This document shows positions 1 to 6,270 of a stretch of DNA of 8,058 nucleotides, one piece after another. Both the position numbers and the translations under genes were made by a program. Within the stretch, counting starts at the first letter, position 1. Each line of letters opens with the position of its first letter. Origin of the DNA: Candidatus Omnitrophota bacterium (lineage in GTDB: Bacteria; Omnitrophota; Omnitrophia; Omnitrophales; Aquincolibacteriaceae); assembly GCA_023247135.1 (NCBI GenBank), contig JAHFHB010000081.1, positions 1 to 8,058 on the forward strand, written 5' to 3'. The notes under the pieces are model-generated. The model made no database searches, was not told the origin of the DNA, and saw only the letters and a list, made by a program, of their open reading frames with translations.

Positions 1-1997
1 AAGCCGGTAAGGGTGAAACGGCCAAGGCCCGCATGACGGAGGCGGGGCGCATTGCCCGACGCATTTTAGGCCTGCATGAGGAAGGTTTTCGTTACGGGGA
101 CATGGCGATTTTATTCGAGGCCATGACCGATGCGCCAATTTACGAGTACGCGCTCAAGCAGGCGGGGATTCCTTATTTTGCAGTTTCAAGCCGCGGGTTT
201 TACCAGCAGCCAGAAATCCGGGACATGGTCAGTTTTCTTTCATTTCTCGAGAATCCGCTGGCGGATATCCCGCTGGCCGCGTGCCTGCGTTCGCCGCTTT
301 TTCAAATTTCTGATAACGCACTTTTTTGGCTGGCGCGTACGGCGAAAGACGAAGACCCCGGTACGCCGCTTTTTACCGGCCTCGAAAAATTGGAGGCGAT
401 TGCTGAAATCGAAAGCGCGGAAAAAGAAAGGCTGTTTTCTTTCCGGCAGCTGGCCGGGGAATTACTGGAGGCCAAGGATCGTTTGCGCCTCACTGAATTG
501 CTGGATTTAACGCTGGAACGCACCGCATTTGAAATGCCCGTGCTTGCGGGCCCCGACGGCGTGCGGCGCCTTGCCAATCTGCGCAAGCTCATCGGGCTTG
601 CGCGCAGGGCGGAAGACCTGCGGCCGGCGGCATTGGGGGATTTTTTAAGCGCCTTGCGCCGGCTGGAGATGGAAGAGGCGCGCGAATCCGAGGCCCAGCT
701 TGAGGCCGAAAAAAGCGGCCGGGTGGTCCGGCTCATGACGATTCACCGCGCCAAGGGACTGGAATTCCCCGTGGTGTTCATCGCGGATATGGGCCGCAGC
801 GACCGCCACCAGGGCGGCGGCGCAATTTGGGCATTTCCGGCAGGCGGTTTGGCGCTGAAAGTTCGCAATGAGGCCAGCGGGGAGTGGGAGACTCCGTACC
901 GGCTGGCGGCTCTGCAGGAGCAATTCTCAATGACGGAAAAGCAGGAGCGTAAACGCCTGCTGTATGTGGCCATGACGCGCGCGCAAAAAAAGCTCATCCT
1001 CTGCGGTGTCGGCGAACGCGAAATCAAAGAGAAAGAAAGTTATTACGACGTGCCTTCCTGGATTCAGTGGGTCCGCCGATCGCCGCTTGGGCGGGAAACG
1101 GCGGAGGTGGATGAGACCTCTCTGCCGAAGGCGGCGTTTAAAGGTTCGCAGGAATGGACGGCGGCAGATTTTCTTGGGCAGATCAAGGCTTGGAACCCTG
1201 CAGTTTCAAAAGATCCCCAGGCCGCGGTTGCGTTTGAGGAAATGCTGCGGGCGCGGCTGCTCAAGCGCCGCAGTACGCCGGTCCGTGTTGTGGATCTGCC
1301 TGTTTCGGCATTTGCTGTTTTTGCGCGCTCCGGTGAGGATTACCGACGCGTGTACGAACTGGGCTTTCCCGACAGGATGCAGGATCACAACCTGGCGGCG
1401 CGTGAAACAGAACTTGAACCGCAAAGCGCCGCGGATTTTGGAACGGCCATGCACGCTTTGCTGGAGCGAATTCATTTTAAAAATCCGGCCGAGCGGCTGG
1501 AGGAACACTTGAAGGCCTGTTTTGCCGGCCGCCCATCCGAGGCGGCCGAGGCCAGCCGCTTGCTGAAACTTTTTATGCAGACGGAGCTTTTCGAACGATT
1601 GCGCCGGGCGCGGCGGGTGCTGCGCGAACTGCCGTTTATCCTGAATGAGCGCCACGGCATGGTTCAGGGGATCATTGACGTTCTTTTTGAAGACAGGGAG
1701 GGCGGCTGGCACATTCTGGATTACAAAACGGCGGTGGGCAGTCCGGAGCAGGTCAAAAGCCACGAGTACGGTCTGCAAATCCGGCTTTACGCCCTGGCCG
1801 TGGAGCGCCTGCTCAAGAAAACGCCGGCGACAGGAATTCTTTACTTTTTAAAAAATCAATGGCAGTATGTCGAACAGTTCAGCGCCCAGGCTCTTGCTGG
1901 AACGGCGCTTGGCGTACAGCAGATGCAGGAAAAAATTTTAGAACTGAAAAATCAGGCTGAGCCCGCGGAGCCTTTCGCGTCCATCCGCCGGCCTTAA
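1..1997 (+). CDS. addA: AddA-like ATP-dependent helicase-nuclease, C-terminal part (5' partial)
   Basis: The frame is open to the left edge (first full codon at 3), so the true start lies outside the window; 664 residues are visible. Numbering from the Met at 33, residues 1-330 are the C-terminal half of a UvrD/Rep superfamily-1 helicase. Motif V is RLMTIHRAKGLEF at 233-245, and motif VI is RKRLLYVAMTRAQ at 306-318. Residues about 460-600 form a RecB-type PD-(D/E)XK nuclease: H474 in GTAMHALLE, D549 in GIIDVLFE, D563-Y-K565 in ILDYKT, and the YGLQ motif ending at Q582. All expected catalytic residues are present, so both activities should be intact. In the family, AddA pairs with AddB to resect double-strand breaks for RecA-dependent repair in the cytoplasm. 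Walker A and B must lie upstream, and addB probably does too, since it is not downstream. A stand-alone UvrD-nuclease fusion is the main alternative. Confidence 0.88.
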   Translation, partial: AGKGETAKARMTEAGRIARRILGLHEEGFRYGDMAILFEAMTDAPIYEYALKQAGIPYFAVSSRGFYQQPEIRDMVSFLSFLENPLADIPLAACLRSPLFQISDNALFWLARTAKDEDPGTPLFTGLEKLEAIAEIESAEKERLFSFRQLAGELLEAKDRLRLTELLDLTLERTAFEMPVLAGPDGVRRLANLRKLIGLARRAEDLRPAALGDFLSALRRLEMEEARESEAQLEAEKSGRVVRLMTIHRAKGLEFPVVFIADMGRSDRHQGGGAIWAFPAGGLALKVRNEASGEWETPYRLAALQEQFSMTEKQERKRLLYVAMTRAQKKLILCGVGEREIKEKESYYDVPSWIQWVRRSPLGRETAEVDETSLPKAAFKGSQEWTAADFLGQIKAWNPAVSKDPQAAVAFEEMLRARLLKRRSTPVRVVDLPVSAFAVFARSGEDYRRVYELGFPDRMQDHNLAARETELEPQSAADFGTAMHALLERIHFKNPAERLEEHLKACFAGRPSEAAEASRLLKLFMQTELFERLRRARRVLRELPFILNERHGMVQGIIDVLFEDREGGWHILDYKTAVGSPEQVKSHEYGLQIRLYALAVERLLKKTPATGILYFLKNQWQYVEQFSAQALAGTALGVQQMQEKILELKNQAEPAEPFASIRRP

Positions 1998-2001
1998 AAC
2001 G

Positions 2002-2262
2002 ATGTTTTGTAATTTCTGCGGAAAAAATTTCGACCCCTCGGAAGGTTTTGAAGAAGTTTCACGCTCCGGCCATCATTACGTGCGCTGTGAAAAATGCGTT
2101 TATGAACAGCAGGAGGTCGAATACGACTGGCATGCCACCATGTACGGTCTCTTCGCCCATACCGGGTTTAACAAGCGCGCAGTCACGGCGGCGCAGGGGG
2201 TTGGGGGCGGACGTTTCCAGAAGACACAGGCCGGCCGTTTGCCCCGCCAGGAAAAAACCTGA
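2002..2262 (+). CDS. Small zinc-ribbon-like protein of unknown function
   Basis: An 86-residue protein starting four bases after the stop of the AddA-like gene, which suggests translational coupling; no clear Shine-Dalgarno sequence precedes the ATG. Two CxxC pairs are visible: C3-x2-C6 in MFCNFCGKNF and C29-x2-C32 in VRCEKCVYE, 22 residues apart. This spacing fits a zinc ribbon or knuckle, with H24 and H25 nearby. The middle (about 33-60) is Glu/Tyr/Trp-containing. The tail from about 64 is Gly/Arg/Gln-rich and looks disordered. I recognise no named family. A nucleic-acid or protein-binding zinc finger is plausible by fold only. The TGA stop (2260-2262) is the first three bases of the downstream tandem repeat, so the present C-terminus may have been set when the repeat arrived. 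Confidence 0.62.
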   Translation: MFCNFCGKNFDPSEGFEEVSRSGHHYVRCEKCVYEQQEVEYDWHATMYGLFAHTGFNKRAVTAAQGVGGGRFQKTQAGRLPRQEKT

Positions 2263-2377
2263 ATGACCCAACGCCAACAGCGTTGGGTACATGATGGTCC
2301 CCGTCACCGACGGGGGCTTGAATGACCCAACGCCAACAGCGTTGGGTACAGGATGGTCTCTGTCACCGGCAGAGATA
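2260..2377 (+). repeat. Two tandem 59-bp modules, each with two hairpins
   Basis: Copy 1 starts at 2260 and copy 2 at 2319. The first 31 bases are identical and contain hairpin A: ACCCAACGC, loop CAACA, GCGTTGGGT (perfect 9-bp stem; 2266-2288 and 2325-2347). A linker with one difference (2292 T, 2351 G) leads to hairpin B, which has an 8-bp stem around the loop ACC (2298-2316 and 2357-2375). Copy 1 has TCCCCGTC/GACGGGGG and copy 2 has TCTCTGTC/GGCAGAGA. Of seven differences over 57 aligned positions, six are in hairpin B and all keep pairing. There is no T-tract, so it is not a standard terminator. It could be a REP/BIME-like palindromic element or a structured leader RNA of the HAD gene. The family is not recognised. 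Confidence 0.9.
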
Positions 2378-2392
2378 AAACGACGCTTCCTC

Positions 2393-3058
2393 GTGATAGA
2401 TTTAAAACATAAAAAACTGCTGATTTACGATCTTGACGGAACTTTGGTCGATACGCGCCAGGACATTGCCCGCTCTGCCAATCACATGCGGGTGAGTTTT
2501 GGGCTGCCCTACCTGGAGCATGAGATGATCTGGGGCCATGTCGGCAAGGGGCTTCTGCATCTGGTGGCCGAATGCTTGCAGACGGAGGATCCCCAGAAAA
2601 TCCGCAAGGGCGCGCAGGTCTACCGCGAGTACTACGCCAAACACATGCTGGACGCGACCACGCTTTATCCCGGCGTGCGCGAGTTTCTCGATACCATGAA
2701 AGGCGCGCGCCAGGCGGTGATTACGAACAAGCCCGAGCCGTTCAGCTCAGACCTGCTGCATGAACTCTTGATCTACCGCTATTTTTTTAAGGTGATTGGC
2801 GGCAACAGCGGGTATCATGAGAAGCCCGATCCGGCGTCGACTCTTGATTTGATGAAAATGGCGAGAGTAGAAAAAGACGAGACGCTTTGGATCGGGGACA
2901 GCGGCGTGGATATTGAAACTGCGCGCGCGGCCGGCGTCGATGTGATCGTGCTGACGCACGGATTCGTGAAGGCGGATAAACTCAGGGCCGCCAAGCCGGA
3001 TGGGCTTTTCAAGAACTTTAGAGAACTGGTGCAGTTTGCCCACAAGGCGTTTTGGTAG
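2393..3058 (+). CDS. HAD-superfamily hydrolase, phosphoglycolate phosphatase-like
   Basis: Numbered from the GTG at 2393 (221 residues), all four HAD motifs are present. Motif I is IYDLDGTLVDT with nucleophile D13 and acid/base D15; motif II is VITNK with T111; motif III is K144 in YHEKPDP; motif IV is IGDSGVDIETARAAG with D169 and D173 for Mg2+. The helical cap between motif I and about residue 95 marks a subfamily IA enzyme of Gph/PGP type. These are cytoplasmic phosphatases that often act on 2-phosphoglycolate, but substrate cannot be read from sequence, and pyrophosphatase (PpaX-like) or other sugar-phosphate activity is possible. The GTG start was chosen because it lies 10 codons before the first strand. 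The upstream in-frame ATGs at 2291 and 2294 would force translation of the hairpin repeat. No good ribosome-binding site precedes GTG, so the start is the least certain part. Confidence 0.87.
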   Translation: MIDLKHKKLLIYDLDGTLVDTRQDIARSANHMRVSFGLPYLEHEMIWGHVGKGLLHLVAECLQTEDPQKIRKGAQVYREYYAKHMLDATTLYPGVREFLDTMKGARQAVITNKPEPFSSDLLHELLIYRYFFKVIGGNSGYHEKPDPASTLDLMKMARVEKDETLWIGDSGVDIETARAAGVDVIVLTHGFVKADKLRAAKPDGLFKNFRELVQFAHKAFW

Positions 3059-3064
3059 TTTACG

Positions 3065-3134
3065 CGTCATTCCCGACGAGCGTAGCGAGATCGGGAATCC
3101 ATGCACCTGGATCCCCGCTTTCGCGGGGATGACG
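3065..3134. repeat. REP-like palindromic intergenic element (two hairpins, inverted ends)
   Basis: A 70-bp element filling the gap between the HAD gene and trmI. Its ends are near-perfect inverted repeats: CGTCATTCCCG on the left and CGGGGATGACG on the right, with one mismatch. Inside, the left hairpin pairs ATTCCCGA (3069-3076) with TCGGGAAT (3091-3098), and the right hairpin pairs ATCCCCGC (3111-3118) with GCGGGGAT (3123-3130) around TTTC. Elements of the form GTCATTCCCG...CGGGAATCC are common dispersed intergenic repeats in many bacteria and resemble the dRS3 repeats of Neisseria. There is no T-run, so it is unlikely to be a simple intrinsic terminator, although the hairpins could slow 3' decay of the upstream mRNA. 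Confidence 0.85.
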
Positions 3135-3170
3135 TATCTTGGATTATGCTTTATGGCTGAATGAGAGACG

Positions 3171-3176
3171 AAAGGA
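3171..3176 (+). promoter_or_regulatory. Ribosome-binding site fixing the trmI start
   Basis: AAAGGA lies four bases before the ATG at 3181. This decides for that ATG over the in-frame TTG at 3139, which has no such site and abuts the palindromic element. Confidence 0.6.
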
Positions 3177-3180
3177 ATTT

Positions 3181-4056
3181 ATGACTGAAAATTTATCCGG
3201 ATCCAGCGAACTTCAAACCGGCACGGCCGCTGAAACAGCGCAGACGGCGGAGCCGGTGCAGGCGGCACACGCGGCGAGCACACGCGAACACCGTCTGATC
3301 AAGGAAGGCGACCTGGTGCTGGTCTGGTTCGACGAGGATGTGACCTACCTGATTGATGCGCGGCCGGGCAAGCGCGTGGGGATTCATTGCGGCAAGCCGC
3401 TGCCCTGTGACGACTGGCTCGGCAAACCTTTTGGCACGCGCATCCAATGCGAACACGGTTTCTGTTTTCTGCTGAAACCTTCGTTGGACGATCTTATGAT
3501 GAAAGCTACGCGCGAAAGCGGCATCATCTATCCCAAAGACGCGGCCTACCTGATTCTGCGCTCCGGGGTGATTCCGGGCGCCAAAGTGCTCGAAGTCGGA
3601 ACGGGTTCGGGGTCGCTGACCATGGCGCTCGCGCAGGCCGTGGGGCCCGCGGGGCATGTGCATACCTTCGACCGCCGGACGGATTTGCCTCAGAATGCCG
3701 TAAAAAACTTAACCCGCGCGGGACTCATGGAACGCGTGACTTTTCATCAGCGCGTCGCCAGCGAACCGTTTCCTGAAAAGGGGTTTGACGTCGCTATTTT
3801 TGATACCCCGCAGCCCTGGGAAGATGTGGAAGTCGTGAAAGAGGCGCTTGTGGGCAGCGGGCGGCTTGTCAGTCTGACGCCCACTTTTAATCAGATTGAA
3901 AAAACCGCCGAGGCGCTGCGGGCCGCAGGGTTTCTCTGCGTGGATGCGATGGAACTTCTAGAACGGCACATTTTGGCCCGCGCCGGGAAGACACGCCCGG
4001 TTCAGAGAATGATTGGGCACACAGAGTTCATGCTGTTTGCGATAGCGCCTGCATAA
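3181..4056 (+). CDS. trmI: tRNA (adenine-58-N1)-methyltransferase TrmI
   Basis: A 291-residue SAM-dependent methyltransferase forming m1A58 in the T-loop of tRNA; known members act as cytoplasmic homotetramers. Family signatures in order: a small beta domain at about 40-100 (EGDLVLVWF to FCFLLKPSLDD); IIYPKDAAYLI at 115-125; SAM motif I VLEVGTGSGSLT at 136-147; the acidic strand end FDRR at 163-166; catalytic motif IV FDTPQPW at 207-213, where family members carry the Asp and Pro-Trp; and the C-terminal RPVQRMIGHTEFM at 272-284. Residues 1-36 are an Ala/Glu/Thr/Gln-rich extension without predicted fold, not typical of the compact Thermus-type enzyme. The start is chosen by the AAAGGA site. 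The gene lies 122 bp after the HAD gene, across a palindromic repeat, and 56 bp before the RidA-like gene in the same direction. Confidence 0.93.
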   Translation: MTENLSGSSELQTGTAAETAQTAEPVQAAHAASTREHRLIKEGDLVLVWFDEDVTYLIDARPGKRVGIHCGKPLPCDDWLGKPFGTRIQCEHGFCFLLKPSLDDLMMKATRESGIIYPKDAAYLILRSGVIPGAKVLEVGTGSGSLTMALAQAVGPAGHVHTFDRRTDLPQNAVKNLTRAGLMERVTFHQRVASEPFPEKGFDVAIFDTPQPWEDVEVVKEALVGSGRLVSLTPTFNQIEKTAEALRAAGFLCVDAMELLERHILARAGKTRPVQRMIGHTEFMLFAIAPA

Positions 4057-4101
4057 AAACGAGAGGAGCTCTGAAGACGATGACGCAAGTTAAAAGTGAA
4101 A

Positions 4102-4107
4102 AAGGAG
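4102..4107 (+). promoter_or_regulatory. Ribosome-binding site of the RidA-like gene
   Basis: AAGGAG stands five bases before the ATG at 4113 and favours that start. A second AGGAG at 4064-4068 lies 11 bases before an in-frame ATG at 4080, which would add 11 charged residues (MTQVKSEKGEN). The nearer and better-spaced site is preferred. Confidence 0.7.
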
Positions 4108-4112
4108 AAAAT

Positions 4113-4496
4113 ATGCGAACCAATATTTCGACCGGATCCAAGTGGGAGCCTATCATCGGCTATTCGCGCGCGGTCAAAGCAGGGCAGTACGTGCATGTTT
4201 CCGGCACAACGGCCACAACGCCGGACGGTCTTGTGGGTGCGGGCGACATGTACGCGCAAACCATCCAAGCTCTTAAAAACGTGGAAGCGGCGCTTAAAAA
4301 AGCGGGGGCTTCGCTGAACCAGGTGGTGCGTACGCGCATGTTCCTGACGCACATTCCCGACTGGGATAAAGCTGGCCGCGCGCACGGGGAATTTTTCGGC
4401 GATATCCGCCCGGCCACGACGATGGTTGAGGTCACAAAACTGATCGAACCGCAGATGCTCATCGAAATCGAAGCGGATGCGTACCTCGGGGAGTAG
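4113..4496 (+). CDS. RidA/YjgF/UK114-family protein lacking the catalytic arginine
   Basis: 127 residues, the normal length for a chorismate-mutase-like RidA fold, which trimerises with the active site between subunits. Signatures: SRAVKAGQYVHVSGTTAT (18-35), the helix QTIQALKNVEAALKKAGASL (49-68), VVRTRMFLTHIPDW (71-84), and the C-terminal RPATTMVEVTKLIEP plus LIEIEADAYL (99-125). Archetypal RidA deaminates reactive enamine/imine intermediates from PLP enzymes and has an Arg in PARSxVEV (Arg105 in E. coli). Here the equivalent position is Thr102 (PATTMVEV), while the glutamate of IEIEA (E120) is kept. This matches the Rid subfamilies without the arginine, whose activity is less well defined, so imine deaminase activity should not be assumed. 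The gene is in series with trmI and 20 bp before the dehydrogenase gene, likely one transcript with the latter. Confidence 0.88.
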   Translation: MRTNISTGSKWEPIIGYSRAVKAGQYVHVSGTTATTPDGLVGAGDMYAQTIQALKNVEAALKKAGASLNQVVRTRMFLTHIPDWDKAGRAHGEFFGDIRPATTMVEVTKLIEPQMLIEIEADAYLGE

Positions 4497-4516
4497 CTTT
4501 TTTTAGCAGAGCCGTT

Positions 4517-5566
4517 ATGCTTAAAACCAAGGCCTATGCCGCCCAAAATCCGAAATCCAAGTTAGCGCCCTTTACGATTCAGCGCCGCGAGCCGGGGGCT
4601 CGCGACGTCTTAATCAAAATTCTTTACTGCGGCGTCTGCCACTCCGACATTCATCAGGCCCGCGACGAATGGGGCCAGGCGTCTTTTCCCATGGTGCCGG
4701 GCCATGAAATCGTCGGCAAGGTGATTCGTACCGGTTCAAAAGTGAAACGCTTCCGGGCCGGAGAATCCGTCGGGGTTGGCTGCTTCGTCGATTCCTGCCG
4801 CAAGTGCCCAAGCTGTCAGGAAGGGTTGGAACAATACTGCGAAAGCCATATTTCTTTTACATACAACTGCACCGAACAGGACCAAAAGACTCCGACCTAC
4901 GGCGGTTATTCGTCGCAGATCACCGTGGACGAAAAATACGTCCTTAAAATTTCAAACAAGCTTCCGCTCGCCAAAGCTGCGCCGCTTTTATGTGCGGGCG
5001 TGACCACGTATTCGCCGCTTAAACACTTTAAAGTTGCGAAAGGCCAAAGCGTGGGTGTGGTGGGGCTCGGCGGGCTGGGGCACATGGCCGTCAAGTTTGC
5101 GGCCGCCATGGGTGCGGAAGTCACGGTGTTCAGCACCTCTCCATCCAAACAAAAAGACGCGCGGCGCCTGGGAGCCAGACATTTCGTCAATACCAAAACG
5201 CTTAAAGACAGCGCGCCGCTTCAGGACCAGTTTGATCTGATCCTGGATTCGGTTTCAGCGCCGCACGATATCAATTTTTATCTGAACTTCCTCAAGCGGG
5301 AAGGAACGCTGGTGTTGGTTGGCGCCCCGGAGAAACCGTACGCGCTTGAGCCTTTTTCGCTGATCCGCAAACGCCGGAAAATGGCGGGCTCGTTGATTGG
5401 CGGAATTCGCGAAACCCAGGAGATGCTTGATTTCTGCGCCCGCAAAAAAATTACGGCGGAGGTGGAAGTCGTGCCGGTTCAGAAAGTCAATGAAGCGTAT
5501 GAGCGCACGATCAAGGGCGATGTGCATTACCGCTTTGTCCTCGATCTCCAGACCATAGGCTCGTAG
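4517..5566 (+). CDS. Zinc-dependent alcohol dehydrogenase, cinnamyl-alcohol-dehydrogenase type
   Basis: 349 residues, full length for a medium-chain dehydrogenase/reductase. Catalytic zinc ligands are C41 in YCGVCHSD, H63-E64 in VPGHEIVG, and C159 in APLLCAGVTTY. The structural zinc is held by C94, C97, C100 and C108 (SCRKCPSC...YC). The nucleotide-binding glycines are in VVGLGGLGHMAVK (181-193). The end of the second beta strand reads VFSTSPSK (204-211), with Ser/Thr where NAD-specific enzymes have Asp, so NADPH is the likely cofactor, as in YahK and plant CAD. It probably interconverts aldehydes and primary alcohols in the cytoplasm; the natural substrate is unknown. It starts 20 bp after the RidA-like stop with a weak ribosome-binding site, so coupling is likely. 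It is the last plus-strand gene before convergent genes. Confidence 0.92.
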   Translation: MLKTKAYAAQNPKSKLAPFTIQRREPGARDVLIKILYCGVCHSDIHQARDEWGQASFPMVPGHEIVGKVIRTGSKVKRFRAGESVGVGCFVDSCRKCPSCQEGLEQYCESHISFTYNCTEQDQKTPTYGGYSSQITVDEKYVLKISNKLPLAKAAPLLCAGVTTYSPLKHFKVAKGQSVGVVGLGGLGHMAVKFAAAMGAEVTVFSTSPSKQKDARRLGARHFVNTKTLKDSAPLQDQFDLILDSVSAPHDINFYLNFLKREGTLVLVGAPEKPYALEPFSLIRKRRKMAGSLIGGIRETQEMLDFCARKKITAEVEVVPVQKVNEAYERTIKGDVHYRFVLDLQTIGS

Positions 5567-5640
5567 AGCCGAGGACTGTCTGAGCGCCGGAGAAGCTTTC
5601 CGCCTCGATTTGGAATGAGTCAGGACTTATGATTATTGGC

Positions 5641-6270
5641 TTAGTGGAGCAGATGCGCGCTGGTGATGCCGTTTAAAATAAACTGAACGGCGATTGTGGC
5701 CAGCAGCAATCCCATCAGCCGCATGGCGATGCGCATGGCGATCACGCTGAAGCGGTGGGCGTGCAGCGAGGCAATCCTCAGGATCAAAAAGACCAGCGCT
5801 GAAACGACGACGATATTTGCGGCCAGAATCACTTGCGAAAGCGGGCCCGCCGCGCGGCTCGACAGAAGAATCACCGTTGTAATGGCGCCGGGGCCGGCCA
5901 TCATGGGCACGGCCAGCGGGGTAATGGCCACGTCTTCCTTGCGCGTTCCTTCCGCCTCTTCTTCCTTCGTCGCCTTGACGGCCGTGCGCCGGCCTTGAAG
6001 CATGTCGAGCGCGATCACAAGCAGGACGATGCCCCCGGCAATTTCAAACGCCGGAATCGTAACGCCGAAAACCTTGAAAATCCATTGTCCGGTGAGCGCC
6101 GCGACCAGCAGAATCCCGCCTGCGGTCAGCGTGGCCAGGCGGGCCATGCGCAGGCGTTCTTCGACGGTGTTGCCTTGGGTGATGGAAAGAAACGTCGGGA
6201 TGAGCCCCACCGGGTCCACGATCACAAAAAGCGACGAGAATGAAAGAATGGTGAAATCAATCAGGCTCAT
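5641..6270 (-). CDS. MarC-family (UPF0056) integral membrane protein
   Basis: 209 residues with about six hydrophobic segments, near 5-28, 44-64, 69-91, 117-138, 145-167 and 180-202. Family motifs are visible: FVIVDPVGLIPTFLSIT at 15-31 in the first segment, ITPLAVPMMAGPGAITTVI at 116-134, and the C-terminal MRLMGLLLATIAVQFILNGI. A charged loop at 98-114 (KATKEEEAEGTRKED) separates the two halves, each with three segments, consistent with the internal repeat of the family. The protein sits in the cytoplasmic membrane. Family function is unsettled: despite the name, E. coli MarC was not shown to confer antibiotic resistance. Its ATG overlaps the TGA of the upstream M16 gene (ATGA at 6267-6270), so the two are translationally coupled. 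Confidence 0.93.
   Translation of the reverse strand: MSLIDFTILSFSSLFVIVDPVGLIPTFLSITQGNTVEERLRMARLATLTAGGILLVAALTGQWIFKVFGVTIPAFEIAGGIVLLVIALDMLQGRRTAVKATKEEEAEGTRKEDVAITPLAVPMMAGPGAITTVILLSSRAAGPLSQVILAANIVVVSALVFLILRIASLHAHRFSVIAMRIAMRLMGLLLATIAVQFILNGITSAHLLH

Noticed and set aside
1206..1778. Antisense open frame of 190 codons inside the AddA-like gene
   Set aside because: It is opposite a conserved helicase-nuclease reading frame, and its composition looks like a shadow translation with no recognisable domain.
2260..2377. Possible mini CRISPR array
   Set aside because: Only two copies in direct tandem. The region between the hairpin A units is itself a conserved hairpin, not a unique spacer.
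2291..2392. Longer HAD protein starting at ATG 2291
   Set aside because: The added 34 residues are a translation of the hairpin repeat and do not belong to the HAD fold. GTG 2393 sits at the usual distance from motif I.
3139..3180. Longer TrmI starting at TTG 3139
   Set aside because: No ribosome-binding site, and it starts next to the palindromic element. ATG 3181 has AAAGGA at a usable spacing.
4480..4504. Terminator after the RidA-like gene (run of seven T at 4498-4504)
   Set aside because: The preceding stem is at best five pairs with a bulge and lies in the coding end. The dehydrogenase start is only 12 bases further on.
5582..5606. Bidirectional terminator hairpin between the convergent dehydrogenase and MarC-family genes
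   Set aside because: CGGA/TCCG around GAAGCTT gives only a four-pair core with weak outer pairing and no T-run on either strand. The 74-bp gap otherwise shows nothing clear.
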